Shown: in pieces, positions 22,600-32,829 of the stretch | How positions within the stretch are numbered: the first letter of the stretch is position 1 | Layout of the letters: every line of letters begins with the position of its first letter | Assembly: GCA_944472135.2 (NCBI GenBank) | Contig: OX235268.1 | Coordinates: forward strand, 6,082,589-6,146,588 | From: Trichobilharzia regenti | Taxonomy: Eukaryota > Platyhelminthes > Trematoda > Strigeidida > Schistosomatidae | Reading direction: 5' to 3' | Length of the DNA stretch: 64,000 bases | Position numbers and translations under genes: made by a program | Notes under the pieces: model-generated | The model's input: only the letters and a program-made list of their open reading frames with translations | The model's database searches: none | Told to the model about the DNA's origin: nothing

Positions 22600-23240
22600 T
22601 CATCTCGATTTTACAGGATTTTATTATGAGCTGACATTGATTAGAGAACCATTGGAAAACCTGCCAGGGAGTACTGGACAGCTGCTTTGTTCTAGTTTAT
22701 CCTCTGCAACAGTACTCACCCGGCACAGGGGTTCGAACCCAGGACCTTCTGGTTACAAGGCCAGTGAGCTCGTATATCATTAAGCCACTGAGACCCGATC
22801 CAATGGCCAGCCAGTCCATGAATTCCAACTTCTGCCAATTCACGACATTACGCGACCCCTAGCCAATGTCATCCGTGACGAGTATTTGTCCTCACAACCC
22901 GACCTGCTGCCCCCTACTGGTCATGACTCCTCACTAGATCCCCAGGTTACTACCTACCTGAATAGGGTAAGTCGCTAGTGAGCATCTCATCTGTATTCAA
23001 GTGTTGGTTTGTAGGTAGTTGATTGGTTACAGGATTTCATCATAAGCTGACATATTGGTTGGACAAAGTTGGTAGTACTGGACAGCTGTTTCATCCTAGT
23101 TTGGTGGGTGCGTACTGTGAAGAGACCCAAACTAGGACGAAACAGCTGGCTGTCCAGTACTCCCTAGCAGGTTTTCCAATGGTTCTCTTACTAATGTCAG
23201 CTCTTGATGAAATTTTGCAACCAATCAATCGTTCTAAGAG
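22600..23240. mobile_element. SINE A copies, antisense unit with facing partial units
   Basis: A full antisense SINE-A unit spans about 22610-23020 (end 'ttattatgagctgaca', B box near 22730, A-box region 'ctgagacccgatccaa', then the unit body down to 'caagtgttggtttgta'). A second partial antisense copy (23030-23105) meets a sense partial copy (23105-23225) that holds 'gagacccaaactaggacgaaacagct', an intact GAAAC side of the hammerhead-like core. CTGATGA is decayed to CTGTGAA. Confidence 0.75.
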
Positions 23241-23439
23241 TTTCTCGTTGCCAATTCCTTCTGGGTGGCCAGCCACCCGGTCTTCACTATGCAGGCAGCG
23301 AGGTGGGCAGTAGTTCGTGAAAGAAAGATGGCAGTACTAGCCTATTGGAAATGGTTTTCGTGACGTTCAGACTGATTCTGTGACCCATATATAGGAATAT
23401 CATTGGTAATAATAATCAGTCTCTTAATCTTACTCCAGT

Positions 23440-24775
23440 CAATGCAAGAACTGGCACGGAATTATGCTTCTGTCCATTCCAAGCAAGATACTAAGTCGCA
23501 TCATCCTGGAGAGAATCAAACAAGCCCTAGATGAAAAACTTCAACCGGAACAGGTCGGATTCAGGAGAAACAAATCATGTATTGATCAAATCGCTACTAT
23601 ACGGATCATCATTGAACAAAGCTTGGAATGGCAGTCACCTCTCTATCTCACTCAACTTCATCGACTTTGAGAAGGCCTTCGACAGCGTCGATGGAGAGGT
23701 GATTTGGCAACTAATTCGCTACTACCAAGGGGTCCCATCGACAATTATACATCTCATCCAACAGTTATACGACAGTGCTGCATGCGAAGTAATCCACAAC
23801 GGGAAACTTACGGAAGCCTTTGAAATGAAGACAGGAGTAAGACAAGGCTGTCTACTATCGCCAATGATCTTCCTGATTGCAGTAGATTGGATGATGCGAC
23901 AGAAAACGGGCAATGAGGAAACAGGCATAAAATGGACTCACACAAAAAACTTGGAGGATCTGGACTTCACCGATGTGAAGTTTGTCTAATTTCCCACAAA
24001 CTGGAAGATATGCAAGTGAAAAGCAACAAGTTGGCAGAAGAAGCATCCAGAGAAGATAGGACTTCAGGTGAACATAGAGAACACAGAGAAAACTGGCCAA
24101 CAACGGCAAAAACAACAGACAACAATCAGCCAGCATAAATGGAGGAACCTGAAAGAAACAACCTCCTCTACTCACTTACCTGGGAAGCATCGTTTCAACT
24201 ACAGGTTGACAGAACTGACGAGGATATCAAAGCCAGAATCGGAAAAGCAAGACAAGCTTTCATTACTCTCAAGTCTGTGTGGAGGTCAACAGCACTCAAT
24301 ATAAGAAAATAGGATCCGGATTTTCAACTCGAATGTCAAGTCAGTGCTACTCACTATACGGATCAGAGACTTGGAGCGTCAAAAAGAGCATCTCAAACAA
24401 ACTACAGACATTCATTAACAGTTATCTTCGCTCAATACTCAAGATGAGATAGCCAGGCAGAAAAGATCAGCAACAGAGATCTTGGGCAATGGGCGAACCA
24501 ACCAAGAACTGATTGTGCAACAAATAGGCAGGAAGAAATGGAGAAACAAACCATCAAGTGATATCACTAGACAAGCTCGCGAGTGGAACCTAGACGGGAA
24601 GCGGCGAGTTGGTCGTCAGTGCAAGAGTGCCTTGGAGGAGGTCATGGGAAGAGGAGATGAAAGCATGTGGGTTGCAGACTTGTAGCCAGGTGAAAACTCC
24701 AGCTGAGAACTGAATTTGATGGAGACGCACGTCTGAAGCCCTATAGTCCTCTGGTAATTAAAGGAAATTATAATT
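23440..24775 (+). mobile_element. RTE-like element, RT domain to 3' end
   Basis: Reads LLSIPSKILSRIILERIKQAL and EQVGFRRNKSCIDQI, then after a shift near 23640 FIDFEKAFDSVDGEVIWQLI (RT motif A) and KTGVRQGCLLSPMIFLIAVDW (motif B). The LDFADD motif is broken: LDFTD and then a frameshift near 23975. The C-terminal region follows (LTRISKPESEKQDK, NGRTNQELIVQQIGRKKW), and the end 'aattaaaggaaattataatt' is typical. The endonuclease is missing, so the copy is 5'-truncated and dead. Confidence 0.85.
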
Positions 24776-25500
24776 TATCCTACTCCTTTCTTCACGTCAA
24801 ATGCCTCATTGAATTTTCCCTTTTTCGATATCCTGGAGCATTCAGTGCCAAATAGCCAGCCATTGAATGAGGCTGATAAAGATTTTTGCGTTACCACACC
24901 CCATAATGTTGAAGTAGATTCTAGATTACTTCGTCCTCATTAATGTTGAAGAAGTGCTTCTTGTTTTGCTGCAGTAGATATCTGTATAAAGGTGAAAAAA
25001 TGTCACCCGCTAATCTGGTCGATAAGACTTTATCATACCCAAAGGGGGAAACTTTTGTTTCTTATTAATCATTAGACGTACGCCGAGGAGACTGTCGAGT
25101 GATATCATATACCAGGAGCACCTTCAGATGGAACATGAATGGAAAACAATGTTGTTCACCGTTGGCCTGAAGGTTACACTCAAGAGATCATACCAGAAGG
25201 TAATCAAAGGCTATTAGTGATCTTCGAGCTAGCTAAAAAAGCTTGAGAGAGCAGATTAAAATGTATATATGCTTTTGAGGTGATATGTCCCTCTTGCAAC
25301 ACTAGGGAATAACAGTAAAGTCATTGTTGGTTGACTTTTTTAAATGCATATTCTTCCTTCATCTATGTCGCCTTTAAGTGAATGTCGGGATTCCAGCGGT
25401 GAGTTGTAGACGAATACCAAATGAGGTATAACGTTATTAGGCTACGTATCATACCAGATGATGTGAAGGTGGGCATTTTTAACAAGTTAAGAAATAGAAA
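24776..25500 (+). mobile_element. Spacer with a decayed RTE 3' end at 25080-25330
   Basis: 25080-25330 weakly follows the RTE terminal block ('cgagtgatatca', 'aatgggaaaacaa', a final 'gtccctcttgcaac'). The rest (24776-25080 and 25330-25500) shows no recognised feature. Confidence 0.4.
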
Positions 25501-26230
25501 GAAGTAATTTTCTAGGAGGGCCTACGTGAGATTCTGCGAACATATACCAAGGCGCTTATGGTTAAAGGGACCGAATTGTTTAAGCTCTTCAATCGCCGCC
25601 AAACACCTGATTGACACAGGACACCGAATAGATGTGCTGGAACCATTCAAAATAATAATGAACAGACAAATAACACCAAGTGTTCTCAAGTTTGCTGAAG
25701 CTATAGTAATAAAATGATTGAAGCTTGATTTATGTATCCAAAAGGAATCCATTGTTGGATTCACTTTTAAGTAACCCTTTGTTTTTCCCTAGCCACCCTT
25801 TATTTTTCGCTTGACTTCCTTAAGAGGTAATTTTTCTTGATCTTCTGCGTTCTGCTCACTGTAAAACATCATCAACTTCTTATCTGACCTCATGTGCACC
25901 GAAATTGTAAAATTTTGATCTTCTCTCATCTAATTACGTAACTATTACTAATTTTCGTTTGTTACCACCCCAACAACACAACTGTTAATTAATTTTCTTC
26001 AACAAACTTCTCTCTAACAAGATATATATATATATACGTCGTAACACTTTAGACACCTTTTAAATCACAACGCCTTATTTCACTATGATGCCGTGACAAT
26101 ATGCTTGCTAATGGATAGAAGTTTGTTAAAATTGTACACTTTTTATTTTGATTTTATTAAAGAATCCAGGTGTACGCAGCTGATGATGAGAACCAACGAA
26201 ATAAAATGGATCCAGATTATTCTCCGCCAA
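25500..26230 (+). mobile_element. Penelope-like element (P1), GIY-YIG C-terminal half and 3' UTR
   Basis: The frame at 25526-25717 reads FCEHIPRRLWLKGPN, SSIAAKHLIDTGHRIDVLE and SVLKFAEAIVIK, the back half of the nuclease domain and the approach to the C-terminal signature. It is closely parallel to 61640-62010. The 3' untranslated region ends at 26230 with 'gcagctgatgatgagaaccaacgaaataaaatgg'-type sequence, shared with 62275-62300 and, antisense, 2700-2740. Confidence 0.75.
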
Positions 26231-26755
26231 TGTTTCTTCTCTCTTTATTCAAATTTATAAAAGGGAATCATTGTATGTAATTTTTTAGAGCCATCTTTAT
26301 TTCAAAAATTCTTTAGATAGTATAGATTTGTAATTAAATTTATCTACCTTGTAATTATATTGTAACAACAGAAGACAAAGGTCAAGTAACACATCTTTTT
26401 TATTAAGGGAATTAACACGTATTTATCTATTTTCATGTACATTATTATAGCTTATTCAAGCAAACAAACACAGTCTTTTGATTGGTTGTTTCGCACAGAA
26501 AGTTGACCTTGCATCTCTTTGTGACTGTTTCTTGAATGTCAGATCATCTATATGTCAGCTGTATCTGCCTACGCAAAATCTGCTGTGATTGATTGTTGAA
26601 TCAGTCTTGTTTATATTTTCTCACAACCAATATTTGCAACATAAACATTGACGTAAATTATTGTCTAACAATTTGGCTGGCAGCCTGCTGTCACCACAAT
26701 ATGATATCATAAAGTCTTATTGCTTAGTGAACAGTGGTCAAGTGTTGTTTTGTAC
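26231..26755. repeat. Unassigned AT-rich sequence; repeat shared with 45-115
   Basis: 26632-26700 ('aacattgacgtaaattattgtct', 'tgtcaccaca') matches 49-110 at the window's left edge. I recognise nothing else here. Confidence 0.45.
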
Positions 26756-27190
26756 TGGTTTCCATGGTGACATGTTTGATGGAAGACGACTAGAGAAACG
26801 AGGGGTACTGGACAGTTGTTTAGCCTTCGGTTAAAAGTCTTCGACAGTATGAGTCCAACGGGGTTTGAATTCCGGCCATCACGGTTACAATTCAAGCTTG
26901 TAGAATATCCAGCCAATAGGATCCTAGCTGACATTAGTCAGAGGGGTCCACCAAATCACGTAAGAGAACAGCGACTGGCAAGTGCACAAAATATATATAT
27001 ATATATATATATTTACTGCGAATGAACAGAATTTGGAAGTGAATGGATTGAGTCAGATCCCGGTGGATGAATGTTCTACGAGCTCACCTCGTAACTGCAA
27101 GGTTGTGGGTTCAAACCTCAATTGTTACACGTTTCTGAATATCCACAAGCAGGGACGAAGTAGTTATCCAGTACCCTAGTGGTAAATAAA
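26756..27190. mobile_element. SINE A pair, facing, degenerate
   Basis: An antisense copy (26760-26940; 'ggacagttgtttagcc', 'ggggtttgaattcc') is followed by a TA tract (26990-27012) and a sense head (27045-27175; 'gagtcagatcccggtggatgaatg', 'gggttcaaacctc'). Both bodies are eroded. Confidence 0.6.
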
Positions 27191-27600
27191 CATTTCATGG
27201 ACACTATCCATGTAGACATTAACGAAAACAAAGCATGCACTTAAGTGAAGAGGCTTTTCAGCGAATTCATTTCCTTTGCGTGTACAATAAACACTTACAT
27301 TTTCTCACACACGAACTGTTTGCAGATTCTGTGAGGAAATACGTCATCTCACGGTTATCATCACTGAGCTCCATGTAGCTTTACTGTAAATGTCATTGTA
27401 TTGATTAAAGAGTTGATGTTTTTAAGCAAGATCATTCTCAAGCTGTTTGTATCATCAGAATTTTTCACTTTCAGATAAACCGTCAACAAATTCAGAAGAA
27501 ATTACGTCATACAAAGAGTAATCATTAGATAGAGAATGTAGCGAAATTCAGCAAGTAAATTGGGTAACGTAAAATAGTTATGATAGGATTAAGAGCACCC
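27191..27600. other. No feature recognised
   Basis: AT-rich, no convincing frame, no repeat matched within the window. Confidence 0.4.
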
Positions 27601-28500
27601 TCCATTATAGATAAGATTTTATTTTGATAAATCACAAAGTGTTCTTTTACAATAATATTGACTGATGACCGCGTTTCGAGCACAAATTATTACCGCTCTT
27701 AATCATATCAAGTTATTCACACAAACCTTTTCACTTCATTTATATACATGAGTGAAATTCACTAGACAGTTGAATCAAATCAATCTGAGATAATGTACAT
27801 TCAGAAATAATAATATTAGTGTTACTGATCAATTACAATCAGATGGGAAATAAGACGAGTGGTGTCTTTATAGTCATAATAAGTAACTTGTTAGAATGTT
27901 TTGATGTACGTGAATTGAATTGAAATAGAATTTTGAGGTTATTTATTATCCTCCTCTGTTTTGACTGACTGGTGGTAATAATATCTTCCATACATATCTC
28001 TGGTATTTGCATGGAGTCATTTCTGCTGCATGTGTTGGGTGTAGATTCACTCGATGAACCAAGCAGGATTCAGTAGTCAATTTCTATTTCCACCCACCAA
28101 TAATACCTGTTAGAACTTAAACCCTCTGCCTCCCACCCTAATGTGTGATTGTGTGTTAATGCATGCACCACAATTGCCGAGCTTTTTTCTAAATTCGTTA
28201 TCTTCTCGAGGTCAACCATTCTTACCTCAGCTGAATTCTTGTTTTCCGACAATCTGAATACCACCACCCGATCTAGTACTTTGACCTATGTAGTTGACTT
28301 CACTCATAGTCATTGCAGGGTATTTTGTAAATTAAATTAGTTTGTTTCCTTGGGTCCACCGGGTCTTTTAGCCTTCAGAGCTTGACATATCTGAGTGAGT
28401 TTTTAGGTTTGAATACCACCCTAATTCTTGCTTTATTGAGAGTCCCACGTAGGGCCTCAGATGTCCCCTCCTTAGAATTAAGCATTTCAGTTAAAATCAA
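27600..28500 (-). mobile_element. Penelope-like element (P3), antisense GIY-YIG and 3' UTR
   Basis: The reverse strand carries, from 28490, the linker end and nuclease: VVFRLSENKNSAEVRMVDLEK, IVVHALTHNHTLGW, and degenerate RYYWW and IDY blocks that align with 1957-2313. The 3' untranslated region (27990-27600) is the antisense of 2280-2690, including the block with 'tttcgagcac' near 27680. Stops and shifts are present. Confidence 0.75.
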
Positions 28501-28796
28501 AAGAAGCTCGGCTGAAGATTGTTCTGCTATGGAGTAGAGAATTTCAAGCGCAAAAAGATGAAATATGGGTTAACAGTTTAAGGAAGTAGGCTTCATTTTA
28601 GGTTAATGACTGGAGAAATTTTTTTTTGTAGGCGAAGTTAAATCTTTGGTAATATGAATCGACATGACTTCAGATATTTAAATAAATTTGGTTCTTACAT
28701 TATTCTTGAAGTTTCCGTGTAGAATGCGGTAAAGGAATAATTGTTTGGAAATCCTTCATGAACCGTATAATTATTCATAATAATAATCTACTTTAT
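28501..28796. other. No feature recognised
   Basis: Short AT-rich spacer before the CR1 3' end; no frame or repeat matched. Confidence 0.4.
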
Positions 28797-29461
28797 TCAA
28801 AAAAAGAAGACAGTACGTATAATACAGAATGGAATTTTCAGCATTTGTCCTTAATATTGCATCTGATTTACACTTAAAATATAAATAAAATTAGAAATTA
28901 AAACAAAAGTTAATCAGAGGAATTTGTCCACTTTTACGATATAAAGTCAAAAATATTTTAAGCACGAATTGAGATCATTAAATATTAATAAGAATAATAA
29001 CGGTGAGTTTGTTTCAAACAGTATTGTCGATTCAGTTGAGTACCATAGGGTATTGAATCTAATGTTGTGTTGATACAGAATGGTGAGGGGAAATACAAAT
29101 TTAAAAGTTATAACAGAGCCTAAATGATGTTCACACTTATAAAAAAATAAACAAATAAAAACAAAAGAATTGAAAGGATTATAAACATAAGAAGTACAAT
29201 AACAATAAAGGTTAATACTGTTAGGGTGGAGGAAATTGGTTTATTTAGTAGTGCAAAGTAGGTTAGTTAGTTCGTCATCAAATAAAGAACGTGCAGACAA
29301 ATATAGTGTAGTGGAACTTTTATACTTAGACGTACGTGCATAAAGTTTCCTGAAAAGACTTCTTGTTTTACCTGAGGAGATACAAGGTTGGAGCTGCGGG
29401 TACTGTAGTGGGTGCTCACAGTCTGAGGAAATTCCTCTAGCAAATTTGTTGCATGACAACA

Positions 29462-30570
29462 CCAACCATTTCACAAACATATCGTACAATACGATTATCA
29501 ATTGGTTCATCAATAGGCACTGATAAATCTTCAGTAAGCATATAATAGGTGTTGTATAAAAGATGAGGAGGATCTCTTTCGACATCTGTTAAATATCTAG
29601 TTAACAGAGCATTTCGTACTTGTTAGCGTTCGGGTAATTTTCCACGGAATAGAATATTTTGTTCAACTAAATAAACAAGAATATGACGGACCAGCTCTCC
29701 AAGATATATTCCAGATACCATTTTTTCATATAATTGTTTTCCAGGATGAAGACTTTCAGCATCCATACACTTATCAAATTGTGTTCTCCAACAGTTTAAT
29801 TCACCTTTTTGACCGAATGCACCGTATTCTGTATTGATAACAACTTCAGGTTCTTTTACACCAGTCATTAATTCAACTTTTGAAGCATCTTCAATATAGG
29901 CAACTTTTGTACCAGTTCCTGCTATTAATCCTACAGCACATTTTGGATTCTCAAGAGCACATGAAGCCAGAGTACCAATTGTATCGTTTACAACGGCAAC
30001 ACATTTCACGTTTAGGCCCAATTGATCAAGAGCAACTTGAAGTAGTTCAGCAACATTGTGACCTTCTACACCACTTGCACTGAAGCCTTTTGTCCATCTT
30101 AATAAAGTGGCATGAGTGAGACCTTTCTGTACACATGGGAAAGAGAATGTGAATCCAAGTTCAAATTTTATTATGTCTCATTCCATTATTGTCTAGGAAA
30201 TCAGCCAATGTCTCAGAGATATATTTGAAAAGATCTTCCCCTGAGCCTGACATCTTTTCTGACGGAACACAGTAAGTTCTTTCCTGAATTCTTAGTGGTT
30301 TTCCTTTACCTTCAAGTGTTACTGCAAGTACACGATAATTTGTTCCTCCAAGATCTAGTGCCAGATAATTTCCAGTCTCTGTGCCATTCCGTGTTCGTGT
30401 AACATAAGATGGGAACATTTTAATTGATGATTTTTCACTAGTGCTCTTCTGTAACCCTAAACGCATAGCTTCATTCATTCTCTCACAAAGCTCTTCATAG
30501 TCAACCACAGAAAGGTCTAGTGGCTTCATAATTTCAACTACTTTCTCGAAAAGTTGCTCATTTGAGTCAC
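29462..30570 (-). pseudogene. HK: Hexokinase cDNA segment inside CR1, disabled
   Basis: About 366 codons of a roughly 450-residue hexokinase, read without introns. Visible in order: EQLFEKVVEIMKPLDLSVVD, MFPSYVTRTRNGTE, LALDLGGTNYRVL (phosphate 1 region), GFTFSFPC, LLRWTKGFSASGVEGHNV, VVNDTIGTLASCAL (with the catalytic Asp), GLIAGTGTKVAYIE, VINTEYGAFG, ELVRHILVYLVEQ, TRYLTDVERDPPHLLYN, VRYVCEMV. The last ~80 residues with the adenosine-binding GSGKGA motif are absent. One extra A in an A run near 30168 shifts the frame, and a TAA stands at 29621-29623 after KLPER. The segment has no poly(A) tail and no start of its own; upstream the frame is continuous with CR1 residues. The sequence resembles schistosome hexokinase as I know it. 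A functional gene is excluded by these breaks. Confidence 0.93.
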
Positions 30571-31077
30571 TGAGCCTATCAGTGACAATGTCAACGATAT
30601 GGCCCAATGGGTTTCTACGAATTATGACATAGTCTTTTTAAAGCAATCCAGGAAAGAATAAGGATGAACAGTAAAGAAGAATAGGTAAAATACACGAGTT
30701 GACAAACTGTAAAAGGTGTAGTTGAGTTGTGCCTGAGTGCCTTAACTTCTTAATGTAAAAAGTCAGACGAAATATTCTTTTAGAAATCGTTTAGACAAGG
30801 GAAGACCAGGATAGGTCAGAAGAAAGAATTAATCCAAGGTACTTAACTTCAGACTTGGTTTCTATATCAGTATCATCAATTTTGCGAGGGTCATAGGAAC
30901 CAACAGCTTCATTTAACTTTCATTTGCATGGGAAACTGACAGTGGCACATTTGGAAGGATTCACTTTAAGACCATTAGACTCGTGACAGAAATCTGTTCG
31001 TCTTATTACAGTCAGGCTGGGACTTAACAGACATTGAAATAGTTAGATCGTCAGCATACTTGACAAAGTTCATTTCA

Positions 31078-31662
31078 GGATTTCATCATGAGCTGATATT
31101 AGTTAGAGAACTATTGGAAAACCTGGGAGTAATGGACAGCTGTTTCGTCCTAGTTTGGGACTCTTGAGCAGGACGCACCCAGCGGGGTTTGAACGCAGGA
31201 CCTTCTGATTACAAGGAGAGCTAGCTCGTATACCATTAAGCCACTGGGACCCAATCCAACACTTGAATACCAATGAGATGCTCACTGGTGACTGGCCCTA
31301 TTCAGGTAGGTAGCTACCTGGGTTCCAGTGGGAATTCGTGACCAGTAGGGTGCAGCTGGTCGGGTGTGAGGACAAATACTCGCCGAAGACATTGGCTAGC
31401 GGTCGCACTATGTCGTGAATTGGCAGAATTTAGAATTCAAGGACCATTGGATCGGGTCCCAGTGGCCTAATGGTCTACGGGCTCGCCTTATAACCAGAAG
31501 GTCCTGGGTTCGAATCCCGGTGGGTGCGCACTGCCGGAGAGTCCCAAACTAGGACGAAACAGCTGTCCAGTACTCTCTGGCAGGTTTTCCAATGTTTCTC
31601 TAACTAATGTCAGCTCATGATGAAATCCTGAAACCAATCAAATCCCTACAAACCAACACTTG
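31078..31662. mobile_element. Palindromic SINE A, inserted in CR1 with 13-bp target duplication
   Basis: The left part is an antisense SINE A starting 'ggatttcatcatgagctga' and the right part a sense SINE A ending 'tcagctcatgatgaaatcc' plus a 35-base tail ending 'ccaacacttg'. Each holds a tRNA-like head (B box 'gggttcgaatccc' at 31507; antisense near 31185) and the stem-loop 'gtcccaaactaggac' followed by GAAAC (31533; antisense near 31150). The direct repeat AAAGTTCATTTCA at 31065-31077 and 31663-31675 is a target-site duplication, and joining the flanks restores the CR1 frame. Confidence 0.92.
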
Positions 31663-31839
31663 AAAGTTCATTTCATCAGAGTGAGGTAAGTCATGCAAGA
31701 AGAAAGAAAACAGAAAAGGAGAAGGGACACCACCTTGACAGACGCCAGCCTCAGTAGGCAATGAAGTGGACGACTTTCCCTGACTAACATACAGTGTACT
31801 GCTTTCTTTCTTGAGAAATAAGAACTAAGAATTACGGTG

Positions 31840-32310
31840 CTGATAATTGCTTGCGTGTTTCAGCTGACTTTTCAATTGCTTTCCTCTTTCCTCCTAGACT
31901 GTACACATCATATTTTTGACATTTGTATATTCTATGTTGACTTAATCCTTTATTTACGTCTTTATCCTTGTTTAATCTCTAATTTTATTGCCTACATTCA
32001 TAGTTGTGTCATGATGTTGATGATGGTTTCGTTTGAACAAATCAAGGTCATTCTGACCTTGGTCTGATTGTGGAAATTGTTTGGTGTGTAATTCTTGTGG
32101 GCAGAGTGTTTTGATCCCACCTTGTTGGGGAAAATTCTACTTGATTCTCAGCTACTTCTTACAGCTAAATTTAGCTAAACATTTTTATTCTACGGTACTT
32201 GTTTTATTGTGGAGAACGAATCTGACCGTTTTTAGCTGACAAACGGCACTGTTGAAGTGGTTTTAGACCATTTGGTATGCTATCATTGTAAAATAGTACC
32301 ATGGATTGCA
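31840..32310 (+). repeat. Dispersed repeat D, second copy
   Basis: Uninterrupted copy of the repeat at 830-1500, ending 'tgtaaaatagtacc' (32287-32300). No coding sequence recognised. Confidence 0.6.
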
Positions 32311-32317
32311 TTCTATG

Positions 32318-32795
32318 GTTTGAGAGGGTTAGTTATGTTCTTACGAGTTGATCACGAATTTATATCAGTTAAAGAACCATTGAAAACCAGCAAGGAGCAC
32401 TGGACAGCTTCTGTTTCATCCTAGTTTCAAAATAATCGGAAGTAGGCACTCACCACAGGGGGTTCGAACACAGGACCTTCCGGGTACAAGGCGAGCTCGT
32501 ATACCATTCAGCCACTCGGACACGATTCAGTGGGTCATGATTTCCAACTGGGATCGCTCGAAACCACGAATTGGTACAAGTTAGAATTCATGAGCCATGG
32601 AATCGGGTCGCAGTGGCTGAATGGTATACGAGCTCGCCTTGTACCCGGAAGGTCCTGTGTTTGAACCCCCTGTGGTGAGTGCGTACTTCCGATGATTTTG
32701 AAACTAGGATGAAACAGCAGCTGTCCAGTGCTCCTTGCTGGTTTTTAATGGTTCTCTAACTGATATCAATCCGCGATCAACTCGTAATAACCGTG
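32318..32795. mobile_element. Palindromic SINE, subtype A2
   Basis: Arms of about 200 bases (about 32340-32545 and 32585-32792) pair almost perfectly around a short centre. Each arm has a tRNA-like unit (sense: 'gggtcgcagtggctgaatggta', 'cttgtacccggaagg', 'gtgtttgaacccc') and a block 'cgatgattttgaaactaggatgaaacagc'. The outer ends read 'acgagttgatcacg' and 'cgatcaactcgt'. The copy at 35115-35580 is the same subtype. Confidence 0.88.
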
Positions 32796-32829
32796 GATTG
32801 TGTTTCAAATAGTTTTCTTTTTAAATTCG

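Larger units (their letters stand above)
28797..31826 (-). mobile_element. CR1-like retrotransposon carrying a hexokinase segment and a SINE insertion
   Basis: An antisense CR1-like (SR1-type) copy in pieces. 31826-31676 reads the end of the QYTV block and the LPTEAGVxQG and HDLPHSDEM region. A SINE interrupts at 31662-31078. 31064-30600 continues FVKYADDLTISMSV (intact YADD), LKVNPSKC, IKYLGLI-like, FRLTFYIKKLRHSGT and KKDYVIIRR. The hexokinase segment then intervenes (about 30570-29462), after which the element resumes at CNKFARGISSDCEHPL (about 29455) and runs to its 3' end: 'ctgaaaattccattctgtattata' and 'gaataaagtag' (28797). The same end is seen at 39940, 47410 and 50560. Confidence 0.85.

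Noticed and set aside
29462..30570. Functional hexokinase gene on the reverse strand
   Set aside because: A one-base frameshift near 30168, an in-frame TAA at 29621-29623, loss of the C-terminal adenosine-binding region, no introns, and CR1 sequence on both sides.
32318..32795. DNA transposon with terminal inverted repeats
   Set aside because: No transposase, each arm contains a tRNA-like promoter, and a related copy at 31078 has a 13-bp target duplication of the kind made by retrotransposition.
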